Below, piece after piece: positions 36,922 through 46,164 of a stretch of DNA of 46,291 nt. The notes under the pieces are model-generated. The model was not told where the DNA came from. It did not search any database and saw nothing but the letters and a program-made list of their open reading frames with translations. Both the position numbers and the translations under genes were made by a program. The stretch's first letter is position 1; every line of letters starts with the position of its first letter. The DNA comes from Paraburkholderia sp. NMBU_R16 (GTDB taxonomy: Bacteria > Pseudomonadota > Gammaproteobacteria > Burkholderiales > Burkholderiaceae), in NCBI RefSeq assembly GCF_013282575.1, contig NZ_JAAAYE010000045.1:1-46291 (forward strand). Direction: 5' to 3'.

Positions 36922-36979
36922 GAGTAGTGTCCTCGAAGAGTCTTGGAAAGTTGAGATGAGCAACGCGCGCGTGCGTTGC

Positions 36980-38176
36980 CTAGATGCGTTCGCGGATCAG
37001 CGCCGCCAGGCGCGCCACGCCCTCGTCGATGCGCGCGGGCGGGACGGTGACGAAGGACAGCCGCAACGTATGGTGTTGCGGGTCGCCCGCGAAAAACGGC
37101 GCGCCCGGCACGAATGCGACATTCGCGGCAACGGCGTGCTCGAGCAGTGCCATGGTATCGATGCCAGCGGGCAGTGTCACCCAGATGAACATGCCGCCTT
37201 CGGGACGATTCCAGCTGACGCCGTCGGGCATGTGCCGGGCGAGTGCGGCCAGCATCGCCTCGCACTGATCGCGATAAAGCGCGCGCACGGCCGGGATTTG
37301 CTCGTCGAGGTAGCCGTCCTTCACGACTTCGTGAACGATGCGCTGAGTGAGCGTTGGCGTATGGAGATCCGTCGCCTGCTTGGCCTGCACGAGTTTGAAG
37401 TGAAGGTCTTCGGGCGCGACGATGTAGCCGAGCCGCAATCCGGGCGCGAGCACCTTCGAGAAGGTGCCGCAATAGACGATGTGATCGGGCGCCATCGACA
37501 GCATCGTCGGCAAGGGCGAACCCGCGTAATCGAGTGCGCCGTACGGATCGTCCTCGATCACGGGAAATTTGCTCGCACGCGCGAACTCGGCGAGCGCGAC
37601 GCGCCGCTCGAGCGGCAGGCGCCGGCCTGTCGGATTCTGAAAATTCGGTTGCGCGTAGAGCAGGCGCGCGCCCTGCGTGAGCATCGGCGTCAGGCTCTGT
37701 GGAACGAGACCGTGATCGTCGGTCGGTACTTGCACGCAGTGGGGCTCGTAAAGCGAGAACGCCTGCAGCGCGCCGAGATAAGTCGGCGTTTCGACGAGAA
37801 TCGGGCTGGCCGGATCGATCAGCACTTTGCCGAGCAGATCGAGCGCCTGTTGCGAGCCCGTCGTGATCAGTACCTGCGACGGACGAATCGTTGCATTGCT
37901 CGTCGACACACGCGCGGCGACCCACTCCCGGAGCGGCAGGAAACCTTCCGTCGCGCTGTACTGCAGTGCCGCGGCCGGCGCCTCGCGCAGCACGCGATTG
38001 GTCGCTTCGCGAATGCGCTCGGCCGGGAAGGTGGCGGGTGCCGGCAGGCCGCCCGCAAACGAAATGACCTCGGGCCGCTCGGTGACTTTCAGGATTTCGC
38101 GGATGGCCGAACTCGTCAGCTTGCGGGCTCGCTCGGAAAGCTGCCAGTCGCGTTGCGGCATATCGCTGTGGTCCAT
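36980..38176 (-). CDS. PLP-dependent class I/II aminotransferase
   Basis: 398 residues from the ATG at 38176 (MDHSDMPQRDW), preceded by AAGGAG; the much longer open frame upstream overlaps non-coding sequence. Fold type I signatures: ISFAGGLPAPATFP, LQYSATEGFLPLREW, ITTGSQQALDLLGKV, YAQPNFQNPTG with the cofactor Asn, IEDDPYG, and the Schiff-base Lys in CGTFSKVLAPGLRLGY. This LysN/2-aminoadipate-aminotransferase-like group acts on bulky or basic amino acids. It is probably co-transcribed with ridA and phzF and is related to the C-terminal half of the MocR regulator at 40172. Confidence 0.93.
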   Translation of the reverse strand: MDHSDMPQRDWQLSERARKLTSSAIREILKVTERPEVISFAGGLPAPATFPAERIREATNRVLREAPAAALQYSATEGFLPLREWVAARVSTSNATIRPSQVLITTGSQQALDLLGKVLIDPASPILVETPTYLGALQAFSLYEPHCVQVPTDDHGLVPQSLTPMLTQGARLLYAQPNFQNPTGRRLPLERRVALAEFARASKFPVIEDDPYGALDYAGSPLPTMLSMAPDHIVYCGTFSKVLAPGLRLGYIVAPEDLHFKLVQAKQATDLHTPTLTQRIVHEVVKDGYLDEQIPAVRALYRDQCEAMLAALARHMPDGVSWNRPEGGMFIWVTLPAGIDTMALLEHAVAANVAFVPGAPFFAGDPQHHTLRLSFVTVPPARIDEGVARLAALIRERI

Positions 38177-38309
38177 GAAAGTCTCCTTGGAATGGGTCGA
38201 TGAGTGGGCTTGAAAAAATGAAATGGGCCAATCGGGCGGCGCACGATGGCGGGGCGCAAGACCGCAGCGGATATGTCGTCTCGACGGATGCGCGCGGCAA
38301 AAGACGCGA

Positions 38310-39233
38310 TTATCGCTCCAGTTGCAGCCCGGCGCGTGCTCTCGGCGCTGCCGTACGTACGGCAGCCTTGCGGCCCACGAGCACGGTCGCGATGACTGCG
38401 GCCGCGAAAAACCAGGTCGACGGCTGCACCGATTCGCCAAAAAAGAGCGCGGCGAAGGCAATCGTAAAGAAGATCTGCAGCAACTGCACTTGCCCCACGC
38501 GTGCCGTACCGCCCATGGCGAGTCCCGCATACCAGGCGAAGAAGCCGATGAATTGGGAGAAGAGCGCGACATAGCCGAACGCGAGCCAGGTCGCGAGCGC
38601 GAAAGGCGCCGGGTGTGCCAGATGTTGCCGCCAGGCCAGCCAGCCGACGGGGATGACGAGAAACGGCGCCGCGACGACGAGCGCCCAGCAGATCACCTGC
38701 CAACCGCCCATTTGGCGCGCGAGCCGGGCACCTTCCGCATAGCCGAGCGCGCCGATGGCGACGGCAACGAGCATCAGCCCGTCGCCGGCCCTCAGCGTGC
38801 CGCCGCCGGCATGAAGCGCGAACGCGACGACGAGCGCGCTGCCGAGCGCCGCGCTGGCCCAGAAAGCGAGCGAGGGCCGTTCATGCGAAAGCCACGCCGC
38901 ATAAAGCGCCACGAAAAGCGGCTGCAAGCCCCCGACGAGCGCACCGTGCGAGGCGGGAACGCTTTTCATCGCCCACGCCGAAAACACCGGAAATGCGACG
39001 ATGACGCCGAGCGCCACGACGAACAGGCCGCGCAGTTCGGCGCGATTGGGCAGCCGTTCGCGGCGCCAGGCGAGGAGCGCAGCGGCGGGTACCGCTGCGG
39101 CGAGTGCGCGCCCGAGACCGTTCAGGAGCGGGTGAAATTCCTGCACGACGATGCGTGTCATCGGCAGCGTCAGGCTGAAGACGATGACGCCGACGAGGCC
39201 GAGCAGCATGCCACGCGATTCGCGAGTGTTCAT
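38310..39233 (-). CDS. EamA-family (DMT) transporter
   Basis: 307 residues from the ATG at 39233 (MNTRESRGMLLG), ten predicted helices in two EamA repeats: VIVFSLTLPMTRIVVQEFHPLL, SAWAMKSVPASHGALVGGLQPLFVALYAAWL for the first, and VALFSQFIGFFAWYAGLAMGGTARVGQVQLLQIFFTIAFAALFFGE for the second. An upstream ATG at 39272 would add 13 residues; neither has a strong ribosome binding site. Members export amino acids or metabolites; the cluster suggests an amino acid. Confidence 0.88.
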   Translation of the reverse strand: MNTRESRGMLLGLVGVIVFSLTLPMTRIVVQEFHPLLNGLGRALAAAVPAAALLAWRRERLPNRAELRGLFVVALGVIVAFPVFSAWAMKSVPASHGALVGGLQPLFVALYAAWLSHERPSLAFWASAALGSALVVAFALHAGGGTLRAGDGLMLVAVAIGALGYAEGARLARQMGGWQVICWALVVAAPFLVIPVGWLAWRQHLAHPAPFALATWLAFGYVALFSQFIGFFAWYAGLAMGGTARVGQVQLLQIFFTIAFAALFFGESVQPSTWFFAAAVIATVLVGRKAAVRTAAPRARAGLQLER

Positions 39234-39339
39234 TGAGGACGGGATTCCAGAGTCGATTGTTGTCGATTGCATCGGGGTGTAGCTATTGCCGCTCGTCGCA
39301 GCGTCCGGCGTGCGCGGCTCGGCGCCGCGAACGTGCCGC

Positions 39340-40038
39340 TCAACGCAGCACGCGCATTCCGGCGGGCGTTTCGATTTCGGCCGCGAGTACTGGCGCGTCA
39401 GCCGGCGCGTCGTCGAACTCGATCAAGTGGCCGACGCCCAGCCATGCCAGTTGCTCTCGGATCGGCGCCGGGCGCGGATGCCGCGCCTTGAGCGCACGCA
39501 GCGCGAGGTCGGTGGCGGGTAGCCGACTGGCCGGATGCGCGGTGGTGTCCCACTGGATCAAAGTCGGCAACACGCCGTCGCCCGCGCCTTGCCAACTGGG
39601 AAAGCTGCCGTCGTCGGGGACCGTCAGTCGCCAGGTGAGCTCGCCGCGCGACATCGGCATGACGGGCGCGATTCTCGATGGATATTGCGCCTGCAACCGC
39701 CCGAGATCTTTCGGACGCACGACACGCACGGCCCAGTGAGCGAGAAACGGGCCGGCCTCGAGACGTGCCTTCATCACGTCGTCGTCGAGCGAGAACCAGC
39801 GGGGACGGCGCTCGTTCGCCGGTTCGCTGCTGCGTTGCGCATCAGGATCGACAGCGATGATTTCGAGATACACCGTGCCGAAAAGGCCCAGCAGCCTGTT
39901 GTGCGTGCCCATCCGTGCGTGGGCGCCGCCGGCGACCGGTTCGACGCCGAGCGTTTCGGCGACGTGGCGCGCGCCCTCCTCGAGGGTGCGGGCCGCGACG
40001 ATCAGGTGGTCGAGTTCGAGTGCAGAGGCAGACATCAT
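39340..40038 (-). CDS. VOC-family (glyoxalase-3-like) protein
   Basis: 232 residues. The start LELDHLIVAARTLEEGARHVAETLGVEP, with the metal-ligand His in DHL, then GGAHARMGTHNRLLGLFGTVYLEIIAVDP, is the typical opening of the glyoxalase-like VOC group with the Glu of YLEI. The second half (WDTTAHPASRLPATDLALRAL) is less conserved. The reaction is unknown. It is first in the leftward cluster and divergent from the MocR gene, with 133 bases between. Confidence 0.85.
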   Translation of the reverse strand: MMSASALELDHLIVAARTLEEGARHVAETLGVEPVAGGAHARMGTHNRLLGLFGTVYLEIIAVDPDAQRSSEPANERRPRWFSLDDDVMKARLEAGPFLAHWAVRVVRPKDLGRLQAQYPSRIAPVMPMSRGELTWRLTVPDDGSFPSWQGAGDGVLPTLIQWDTTAHPASRLPATDLALRALKARHPRPAPIREQLAWLGVGHLIEFDDAPADAPVLAAEIETPAGMRVLR

Positions 40039-40115
40039 GCGGAAACGGTGCGCGATAGCGACGGATGGTTCGACAGCCGAAAGAACGGAGTGTGCTTCAC
40101 TTTAATCGGCGTGGC

Positions 40116-40163
40116 CTGCACAGTAACGGTACAATCGCTTCGATACTTTTCTGTACAGTTCGG
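40116..40163. promoter_or_regulatory. Direct repeats, probable MocR binding sites
   Basis: CTGCACAGTAACGG (40116-40129) and CTGTACAGTTCGG (40151-40163) are near-identical direct repeats with starts 35 bases apart, flanking a TACAAT hexamer at 40130. Regulators of this type (GabR, PdxR) bind pairs of direct repeats about 34 bases apart. They lie in the region between the VOC gene and the regulator gene. Confidence 0.6.
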
Positions 40164-40171
40164 ATCCTGCC

Positions 40172-41659
40172 ATGTCCGTCCCCCTCGATCTCATCCCCGC
40201 GCCCCACGGCGCCTCGCAGCTCACGCTCGTCGAACAGCTGGTTCAATGGGCGCGTCGACGTGTCGAGGAGCGCGTGTTCCGCCCCGGCATGCGCATGCCG
40301 TCGATCCGCAAGCTGGCCCAGGACAAGGGCGTGTCGCGCTTTACCGTCGTGGAGGCCTACGAGCGGCTCGTGGCGCAGGGATATCTCGAATCGCGGCGCG
40401 GCTCGGGCTTCTATGTGCGGGAGCGTTCGTCGGGAGCGCCCGATTGCCAGCGCCAGCAATCCGGCGCCACGTTGCGGGAAGCGCGGCCGCCGAGTCCGAT
40501 CGATGTCGCCTGGCTGCTGCGCGTTACCGTGCAAACCAGCAGTCCGGAAAAAGGCCCGGGGCTCGGATACTTGCCGACTCGCTGGCTCGACGGCGAACTC
40601 ATGGCCGGGGCGTTGCGTACGCTCGGCCGCCAAAGCCCGACGCAATGGCTCGGCAACGGCACGGCACAAGGCTTCTTGCCGCTGCGCCAGCAATTGCAGA
40701 CGCGTCTCGAGGAACTTGAAATCGGCGCGGCGCCGGAGCAGATCGTCCTCGTATCGGGGATTACGCAGGCAATCGATCTGATCGCGCGCGTCTATATCCA
40801 ACCGGGCGATCCTGTGATCGTGGGCGATCCGGCCTGGTTCCAGATGTTCGGGCGCTTTGCCTCTCAAGGCGCCCGGCTCATCGGGATGCCCTACACGCCG
40901 AACGGACCCGATATCGACGCGCTGGAAACGCTCGTCGCCACTTGGCGGCCGAAGATGCTGGTCATCAATTCGGTGCTGCACAACCCCACCGGGACGTCGC
41001 TGACACCGGCGCAGGCGTTTCGCATTCTGCGGCTCGCGGAGGCGTACGATTTCATCGTCGTCGAGGACGACGTCTATGGCGACCTGTGTCCGCCGAGCTA
41101 TCCGGCGACGCGACTGGCGAGCCTCGATCAATTGAGGCGCGTCATCTATCTCGGCAGCTTTTCGAAGACGTTGACGGGCAATCTTCGCGTCGGGTTTATC
41201 GCGTCGTCGCCCGATCTCTCGCAAACGCTCGCCGATCAGAAACTGCTCGTCGGCATGGCCACGCCCGAGCTCAATGAGCGTTTGCTTTACAAGATATTGA
41301 CCGAGGGGCACTACCGCCGGCATGTCGAGCGTCTTCGCGGGCGGCTCGACGGCGTGCGCGACAAGTGCGCGCGGATGCTCGAAGCCGTGGGCCTCTCACT
41401 GTTCACGATGCCGGCGGCCGGCATGTTCCTGTGGGCGGACACCGGAGTCGATTCCGATGCGCTGGCCGCGGCGGGGCAGGAGGTGGGGTTCCTGCTTGCG
41501 CCGGGTAGTCTTTTTTCGCCGCATCAATCGCCGACGACCTGGATGCGTTTCAACGTAGCAAATTGCGGCGATCCCGCGCTGCCGGGTTTTCTGTCCGGCT
41601 ACCTGGACGGCCGACGCCCGGCGAGGGTCTTGAAAACGGCACAGGCCGCCCCCAATTGA
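40172..41659 (+). CDS. MocR/GntR-family regulator with aminotransferase domain
   Basis: 495 residues. N-terminal GntR winged helix (about 15-85: RPGMRMPSIRKLAQDKGVSRFTVVEAYERLVAQGYLESRRGSGFYV), a linker, then a fold-type I aminotransferase-like domain (about 120-480) with ITQAIDLIARVY, HNPTGTSLTP, VEDDVYGD and LGSFSKTLTGNLRVGF holding the PLP Lys. Such regulators sense PLP-amino acid adducts. It is divergent from the VOC-EamA-aminotransferase-ridA-phzF run, which it probably controls through the direct repeats in between. The catalytic-site residues look intact, as usual for MocR proteins. Confidence 0.94.
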   Translation: MSVPLDLIPAPHGASQLTLVEQLVQWARRRVEERVFRPGMRMPSIRKLAQDKGVSRFTVVEAYERLVAQGYLESRRGSGFYVRERSSGAPDCQRQQSGATLREARPPSPIDVAWLLRVTVQTSSPEKGPGLGYLPTRWLDGELMAGALRTLGRQSPTQWLGNGTAQGFLPLRQQLQTRLEELEIGAAPEQIVLVSGITQAIDLIARVYIQPGDPVIVGDPAWFQMFGRFASQGARLIGMPYTPNGPDIDALETLVATWRPKMLVINSVLHNPTGTSLTPAQAFRILRLAEAYDFIVVEDDVYGDLCPPSYPATRLASLDQLRRVIYLGSFSKTLTGNLRVGFIASSPDLSQTLADQKLLVGMATPELNERLLYKILTEGHYRRHVERLRGRLDGVRDKCARMLEAVGLSLFTMPAAGMFLWADTGVDSDALAAAGQEVGFLLAPGSLFSPHQSPTTWMRFNVANCGDPALPGFLSGYLDGRRPARVLKTAQAAPN

Positions 41660-41796
41660 GCGGCCGTTCGCGGCGAATTGCCGGCACCGCGTGGCGTAGC
41701 CGCGATGCGCGCGCCGGGGAATGCGCCTTGCTGCGCATGTGGCCCGCAGCCGATGAGTCTCCAACCGTTACTGACGAGAAATAGGGAATCGAGAGC

Positions 41797-43689
41797 ATGG
41801 CACAAGAAACCATGAGCTTCCAGGCGGAAGTGAAGCAGCTCCTGCAGTTGATGATCCACTCGCTGTACAGCAACAAGGAAATCTTTCTGCGCGAGCTGAT
41901 TTCGAATGCGTCGGATGCGGCCGACAAGCTGCGCTTCGAGGCGATCGCGAACAGCGGTCTTTTCGAGGACGATCCGAATCTGCGCATTCGCGTGTCGTTC
42001 GACAAGGCGGCGAAAACGATCACGATCGACGATAACGGGATCGGCATGAGCCGCGACGAAACGATCTCGCACCTCGGCACGATCGCCCGCTCGGGGACGA
42101 AGGAGTTCTTCGCGAACCTCTCGGGCGATCAGCAAAAAGATGCGGCGCTCATCGGCCAGTTCGGTGTCGGGTTTTATTCGGGCTTCATCGTCGCCGACAA
42201 GATAACGGTCGAGACGCGCCGCGCGGGGCTTCCAGCAGCCGAGGGGGTGCGCTGGACGAGCGCGGGCGAGGGCGATTTCTCGGTCGAAACGATCGAGCGC
42301 CCCGCGCGCGGCACGACGATCACGCTTCACCTGCGCGAAGGTGAGGATGAATTGCTCTCCGGCTACCGTCTACGCTCGATCATCCGCAAGTATTCCGACC
42401 ACGTGGCGCTGCCGATCCTCATGAAAAAAGAAGAGTGGGATTCGGAGAAGGGCGAGACGGTCGAGAAGGACGAGGACGAGACCGTGAACCAGGCCAGCGC
42501 GCTCTGGACTCGGCCCAAAAGCGAGATCACCGACGAGCAATACACGCAGTTCTATCAGCATCTCTCACACGACCATCAAGACCCGCTCGCATGGACGCAC
42601 AACCGGGTCGAGGGGCGCAGCGAGTATACGCAGCTGCTTTACGTGCCGTCGCACGCGCCGTTCGATCTCTGGAACCGCGAGCATCGCGGCGGTCTGAAGC
42701 TCTATGTCAAGCGTGTGTTCATCATGGACGACGCCGAGCAGTTGCTGCCGTCGTATCTGCGCTTCACCAAGGGGGTCGTCGATTCGAGCGATCTGCCACT
42801 CAACGTATCGCGTGAAATCCTTCAGGAAAGCCGGGACGTGCGTTCGATTCGCGAGGGCGTGACCAAGCGCGTCCTCTCGATGCTCGAGGAGCTCGCGAAC
42901 GCCGAGACTGACGAAGGCAAGGCGAAATACGCCACGTTCTGGAAGGAATTCGGCCAGGTGCTGAAGGAAGGCCTCGGCGAAGACTTCGCGAACCGCGAGC
43001 GCGTCGCCAAGCTGCTGCGCTTTGCCACGACGCACACGGATTCGGCGGAACAGACCGCTTCGCTTGCCGAGTACGTCTCGCGGATGAAGCCCGATCAGTC
43101 GAAGATCTATTACGTCAGCGCCGAGAGCTGGCAGGCCGCGAAGAACAGCCCGCATCTCGAAGTGTTCCGCAAGAAGGGCATCGAAGTACTGTTGCTGTCG
43201 GATCGCGTCGACGAGTGGGCGCTGGCCTATTTCACGGAGTTCGAGGGCAAGCCGCTCGTCAGCGTTGCGCGTGGCGATTTGGACCTCGATGCATTCAACG
43301 ACGAGGAGAAAAAGGCGCACGAGGCTTTGAGCGAGACGATGAAGCCGCTCGTCGAGAAGATGAAGGATGTGCTCAAGGATAAGGCGAAGGATGTCCGGCT
43401 GACGTTCCGTTTGACCGATTCGCCTTCGTGTCTTGTCGCCGACGAGGGCGAGATGAGCGGCTACCTTCAGCGCATGCTGAAGGCTGCGGGGCAGCAGGCT
43501 CCGGAATTTCATCCGATCCTCGAGGTCAATCCGGAGCATGCGCTCGTGAAACAGCTTTCGGTCGAGCATGCGGATTTCGCTGACTGGTGTCATCTGCTGT
43601 TCGATCAGGCTCTGCTGGCGGAGGGGGGCGCGTTGGAGGATCCAGCGAGCTTCGTGAAGCGCACTAACGCGCTCTTGCTCGCGCGGTAA
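41797..43689 (+). CDS. htpG: Molecular chaperone HtpG (Hsp90)
   Basis: 630 residues. GHKL ATPase at the N-terminus: [20 protein letters not shown] with catalytic Glu, [21 protein letters not shown], and [11 protein letters not shown]. The middle domain has [38 protein letters not shown], the Hsp90 signature with the Arg that contacts ATP. The C-terminal dimer domain is complete. Length matches the family. The stop overlaps the ubiC start by one base (TAATG). A clear sigma-32 promoter was not seen in the 137 bases upstream. Confidence 0.97.
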   Translation: MAQETMSFQAEVKQLLQLMIHSLYSNKEIFLRELISNASDAADKLRFEAIANSGLFEDDPNLRIRVSFDKAAKTITIDDNGIGMSRDETISHLGTIARSGTKEFFANLSGDQQKDAALIGQFGVGFYSGFIVADKITVETRRAGLPAAEGVRWTSAGEGDFSVETIERPARGTTITLHLREGEDELLSGYRLRSIIRKYSDHVALPILMKKEEWDSEKGETVEKDEDETVNQASALWTRPKSEITDEQYTQFYQHLSHDHQDPLAWTHNRVEGRSEYTQLLYVPSHAPFDLWNREHRGGLKLYVKRVFIMDDAEQLLPSYLRFTKGVVDSSDLPLNVSREILQESRDVRSIREGVTKRVLSMLEELANAETDEGKAKYATFWKEFGQVLKEGLGEDFANRERVAKLLRFATTHTDSAEQTASLAEYVSRMKPDQSKIYYVSAESWQAAKNSPHLEVFRKKGIEVLLLSDRVDEWALAYFTEFEGKPLVSVARGDLDLDAFNDEEKKAHEALSETMKPLVEKMKDVLKDKAKDVRLTFRLTDSPSCLVADEGEMSGYLQRMLKAAGQQAPEFHPILEVNPEHALVKQLSVEHADFADWCHLLFDQALLAEGGALEDPASFVKRTNALLLAR

Positions 43690-44300
43690 TGCCGGCGGCA
43701 GCGCAGCGCTTGCTTCGGTCGCGCGCCGCGGGCGCCCGGTGGGGGCTCGCGCCGCGCCCGATATGCTCGCCCGATCAGAAGGACTGGTTGACGCGCGGCG
43801 GTTCTCTGACCGCGCATTTGCGCACGCTCGGCGAGGTTGCCGTACGCGTCACGCGCGAAACGGTTGCGCAGGCGTGGCCTGACGAGCACGCCGCGCTCGG
43901 CATTGCACCGCGTTCGCCGGTGTGGGTGCGTGAGGTCGTGCTCGAAGTGGCCGGCGTGCCGTTCGTGGTCGCACACAGCATTGCACCGCTCGCTGCGAGC
44001 CGCGGTGTATGGCAATCGATGCGCCGGCTGCGTACGCGCCCACTTGCCGAGCTCTTGTACAGCGATCGCGACGTTTCGCGTTCAGCGCTCGCGAGCGCGC
44101 GGCTCACTGGCCGGCATCCTCTTTTCACGCTGGCTTGCCGAGCGATTGCCGGTCCGGCGCCGCATGCGCTCGTCGCGCGTCGTTCCGTGTTCGTGCGACA
44201 GGACGCGCCGCTGATGGTGACCGAGTGCATGCTACCGGCGCTTTGGGAATGCCTCGGGCGGCGATCGCGGTCAGCGTTGCTCGATCCATCGATGTCGTGA
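43689..44300 (+). CDS. ubiC: Chorismate pyruvate-lyase
   Basis: 203 residues; releases pyruvate from chorismate to give 4-hydroxybenzoate, first step of ubiquinone synthesis. UbiC features: [48 protein letters not shown], and [13 protein letters not shown] with [23 protein letters not shown] at the end; the conserved Arg and terminal Glu of the active site are present. Coupled to htpG by a one-base overlap, and its stop overlaps the next start (GTGA). Confidence 0.93.
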   Translation: MPAAAQRLLRSRAAGARWGLAPRPICSPDQKDWLTRGGSLTAHLRTLGEVAVRVTRETVAQAWPDEHAALGIAPRSPVWVREVVLEVAGVPFVVAHSIAPLAASRGVWQSMRRLRTRPLAELLYSDRDVSRSALASARLTGRHPLFTLACRAIAGPAPHALVARRSVFVRQDAPLMVTECMLPALWECLGRRSRSALLDPSMS

Positions 44301-44797
44301 CGTTCAAGCGCTCATTTGCTCCTGTGGTCGATGACGAGACCCGCGTACTCGTGCTCGGTAGTCTGCCGGGTGAGATGTCGCTCGCGCAGGGGCAGTACTA
44401 CGCGCATCGCCAGAATCGGTTTTGGCATTTGATGGGCGATGTGATTGGTGTGGCGCTGCCGGGGATGGAATACGAAGCGCGGCTGCAAGCTCTGCTCGTT
44501 CATCGGGTGGGGCTTTGGGATGTCATCGCGAAGGCGAGGCGCGAAGGCAGCCTCGATAGCCGCATTCGCGATCACGCGACGAATGATCTCGCCGCGCTCG
44601 TGGCAGCGTTGCCGAATCTGGCCGTTGTCGCGTTCAACGGCGGTACCGCTGCCAAGATCGGGATGCAGGCGCTGGCCGAAAGTCGAATCTCGCTCGATCT
44701 GATCAAGCTACCGTCGAGCAGCCCCGCGTATGCGTCGGTCCCTTATGTCGAGAAGTTGAGGGCGTGGGAGGCGTTGCGGAAATGGTTGGCGGCCTAG
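44297..44797 (+). CDS. DNA-deoxyinosine glycosylase (UDG superfamily)
   Basis: 166 residues from the GTG at 44297, which overlaps the ubiC stop and gives the normal family start ([37 protein letters not shown]). Motif 1 is GSLPGEMS, followed by [34 protein letters not shown] and [10 protein letters not shown] (motif 2-like) complete the fold. The family removes hypoxanthine, and in some members uracil, from DNA. Translationally coupled to ubiC. A diverged second copy of its last 25 codons lies 0.8 kb downstream. Confidence 0.9.
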   Translation: MTFKRSFAPVVDDETRVLVLGSLPGEMSLAQGQYYAHRQNRFWHLMGDVIGVALPGMEYEARLQALLVHRVGLWDVIAKARREGSLDSRIRDHATNDLAALVAALPNLAVVAFNGGTAAKIGMQALAESRISLDLIKLPSSSPAYASVPYVEKLRAWEALRKWLAA

Positions 44798-44852
44798 CTT
44801 TGCTTGAAGCAAACACTCCCGCGTCTCAGTCGAGGCCTTACGAGTGTCCCCA

Positions 44853-45221
44853 TCACCCGAATGACAACGCCAGCTCGACTCCCGAGTAGTTGACGCGCGG
44901 CGCCACTTCCCGGCCCTCGCCTTCTTCGAAATGAACAAGCCCATATTGCTCCATCATTCGAAGCATTCGCGATCGATTGGATTTCGCACGGCCCGAGCGT
45001 TCGGCCAACTCGGTCAGCGATGCCGGTTTCGTCTCTGCGATCAGTGCCAGCAGCGACCGGTTTCGGTCGGAAAGCACCTGCGCTAGCGTCTCGAGCGACT
45101 GAAACCAAACCTTGGGCTCGTTGGGGCTGGGCACACATTCGCCCCTGGCGATTGCCATCGTCCGAGCCTTGTATTGCTCCAATGATGCGATCCCGACCTT
45201 CAAAACGTTAGCTGTTCTCAT
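44853..45221 (-). CDS. HVO_A0114-type HTH antitoxin (TumA-like)
   Basis: 122 residues. The middle carries a winged helix: RNRSLLALIAETKPASLTELAERSGRAKSNRSRMLRMMEQYGLVHFEEG, then VAPRVNYSGVELAL. This matches the HVO_A0114 group of small DNA-binding proteins that pair with TumE-type toxins. The start overlaps the end of the toxin-like frame by 14 bases, the expected operon arrangement. It appears intact although its partner is not. Confidence 0.75.
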   Translation of the reverse strand: MRTANVLKVGIASLEQYKARTMAIARGECVPSPNEPKVWFQSLETLAQVLSDRNRSLLALIAETKPASLTELAERSGRAKSNRSRMLRMMEQYGLVHFEEGEGREVAPRVNYSGVELALSFG

Positions 45222-45390
45222 GCTGACTACTCTTTCTCGCTACGATCGCTTCGACTTCCGCCCTGAAGTCCGCGAGCAATTTTGCGGCGTCCTCATAGAC
45301 ATAGACGCGAGCGGGGCGGATATCTGGCCGGAAATCGCTCCATGCGGTCATGCGTCCGGGGCTCGCGAAGCCGGCAGATGCTAACGACAA
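45208..45390 (-). pseudogene. Truncated TumE-like toxin
   Basis: 60 codons. Only the last half looks like toxin sequence (ARVYVYEDAAKLLADFRAEVEAI), matching the C-terminal helix of TumE/DUF6516 toxins; complete members are about 100-120 residues. Upstream of 45390 the frame gives no further family sequence. The toxin has therefore lost its 5' end while its antitoxin remains. Confidence 0.5.
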
Positions 45391-45735
45391 AATGGCGCCT
45401 TATCGGCACATGGCTTGTTTTTAAGACAGGATGTCCGTCGCATGCGATTTGGCTCTAGCCCGGATGGTTTGCCGGCCGTGCCGTTTTAAGGACCTTCGCA
45501 TGGAGGTGTGGACTACTTGCGAACAACTCGCGAGCGTTGGCGGGATCGGTTGCGATAACACGGGCGTCATGAGTCGGGCATCGCTCGCAGTCCTGCTTGT
45601 GCGGCCGTGCTTTATGCCGAGAAGTTGCGGGCGTGGGAAGCGCTGCGCGAGTGGCTCTCGGCGTGGCTTCGCTCAAATCGGATCATCTTTGGGAGGTGCC
45701 GCGAAGAGGTCATAGAGCGTTCCCGCGGGGTAGCG
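45391..45735. other. 345-base remnant region
   Basis: No intact gene is supported. It contains the duplicated glycosylase tail (45589-45663) and, on the minus strand, short open stretches such as DPANARELF that I cannot assign. It is likely a junction of past insertions and deletions. Confidence 0.55.
45589..45663 (+). pseudogene. Diverged second 3' end of the deoxyinosine glycosylase gene
   Basis: 25 codons read [25 protein letters not shown]. They match the last 25 residues of the glycosylase at 44297-44797 at 19 of 25 positions, with many codon differences at third bases. There is no stop at the equivalent place. It is a remnant of a homologous gene, not an exact recent duplication. Confidence 0.75.
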
Positions 45736-46163
45736 TCAGTTGGGCGGAAGCAGTTGTTCAAGGCGAGAGACCGTGTCTATGAGTTCGGCGGTTAGCCGAA
45801 CCAACTCTGCGGTTAGACTCGCTGGAAGGTCGATGTTGCCTTCGTATTCGGCTGCGTTGCGCCTGCGATGGCAGTTATCGAGTACGCGCCATTTTTCGGT
45901 TGCCCAGCCGATCGTGTGTTCGAGGCACTGAAACACGAGGTATCGATCGTCGCTCCGATATCCGGTGTGCGCGTAAGGCGGCGCGGCGCGGCGTGGGCGG
46001 CATCGTACGCGAGGACGAACTGGCTCTCAGTGGCCATCGTGTCACTGTTTGTGACTGTGCCGATCAAGGTGCGAGCGGGGCCCATCAGATGTTCGAATTC
46101 GCTGCGGTTCGCCGGGAAGGGCTTTAGTTTTCCAATGCGTACGAGGTTATCCAATACGGTCAA
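45736..46163 (-). pseudogene. Frameshifted HEPN-type protein gene
   Basis: Two frames join into one protein. The first half is TVLDNLVRIGKLKPFPANRSEFEHL ... ESQFVLAYDAAHA. After a shift in a GCG/CGC-rich run (about 45976-45995) it continues as HTGYRSDDRYLVFQCLEHT ... WRVLDNCHRRRNAAEYEG ... LLPPN. The order LAYDAAHA, YLVFQCLEHT, H..RN.AEYEG is typical of small HEPN-like proteins (substrate-binding/toxin type, about 140 residues). Its start lies two bases from the terminal repeat and no ATG is left (the first codon would be TTG). The frameshift could also be a sequencing error in the repeat. Confidence 0.6.
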
Positions 46164-46164
46164 T

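Noticed and set aside
41660-41796. Sigma-32 heat-shock promoter before htpG
   Set aside because: CTTG and CCCG elements occur but do not fit the CTTGAAA/CCCCAT consensus well enough to call.
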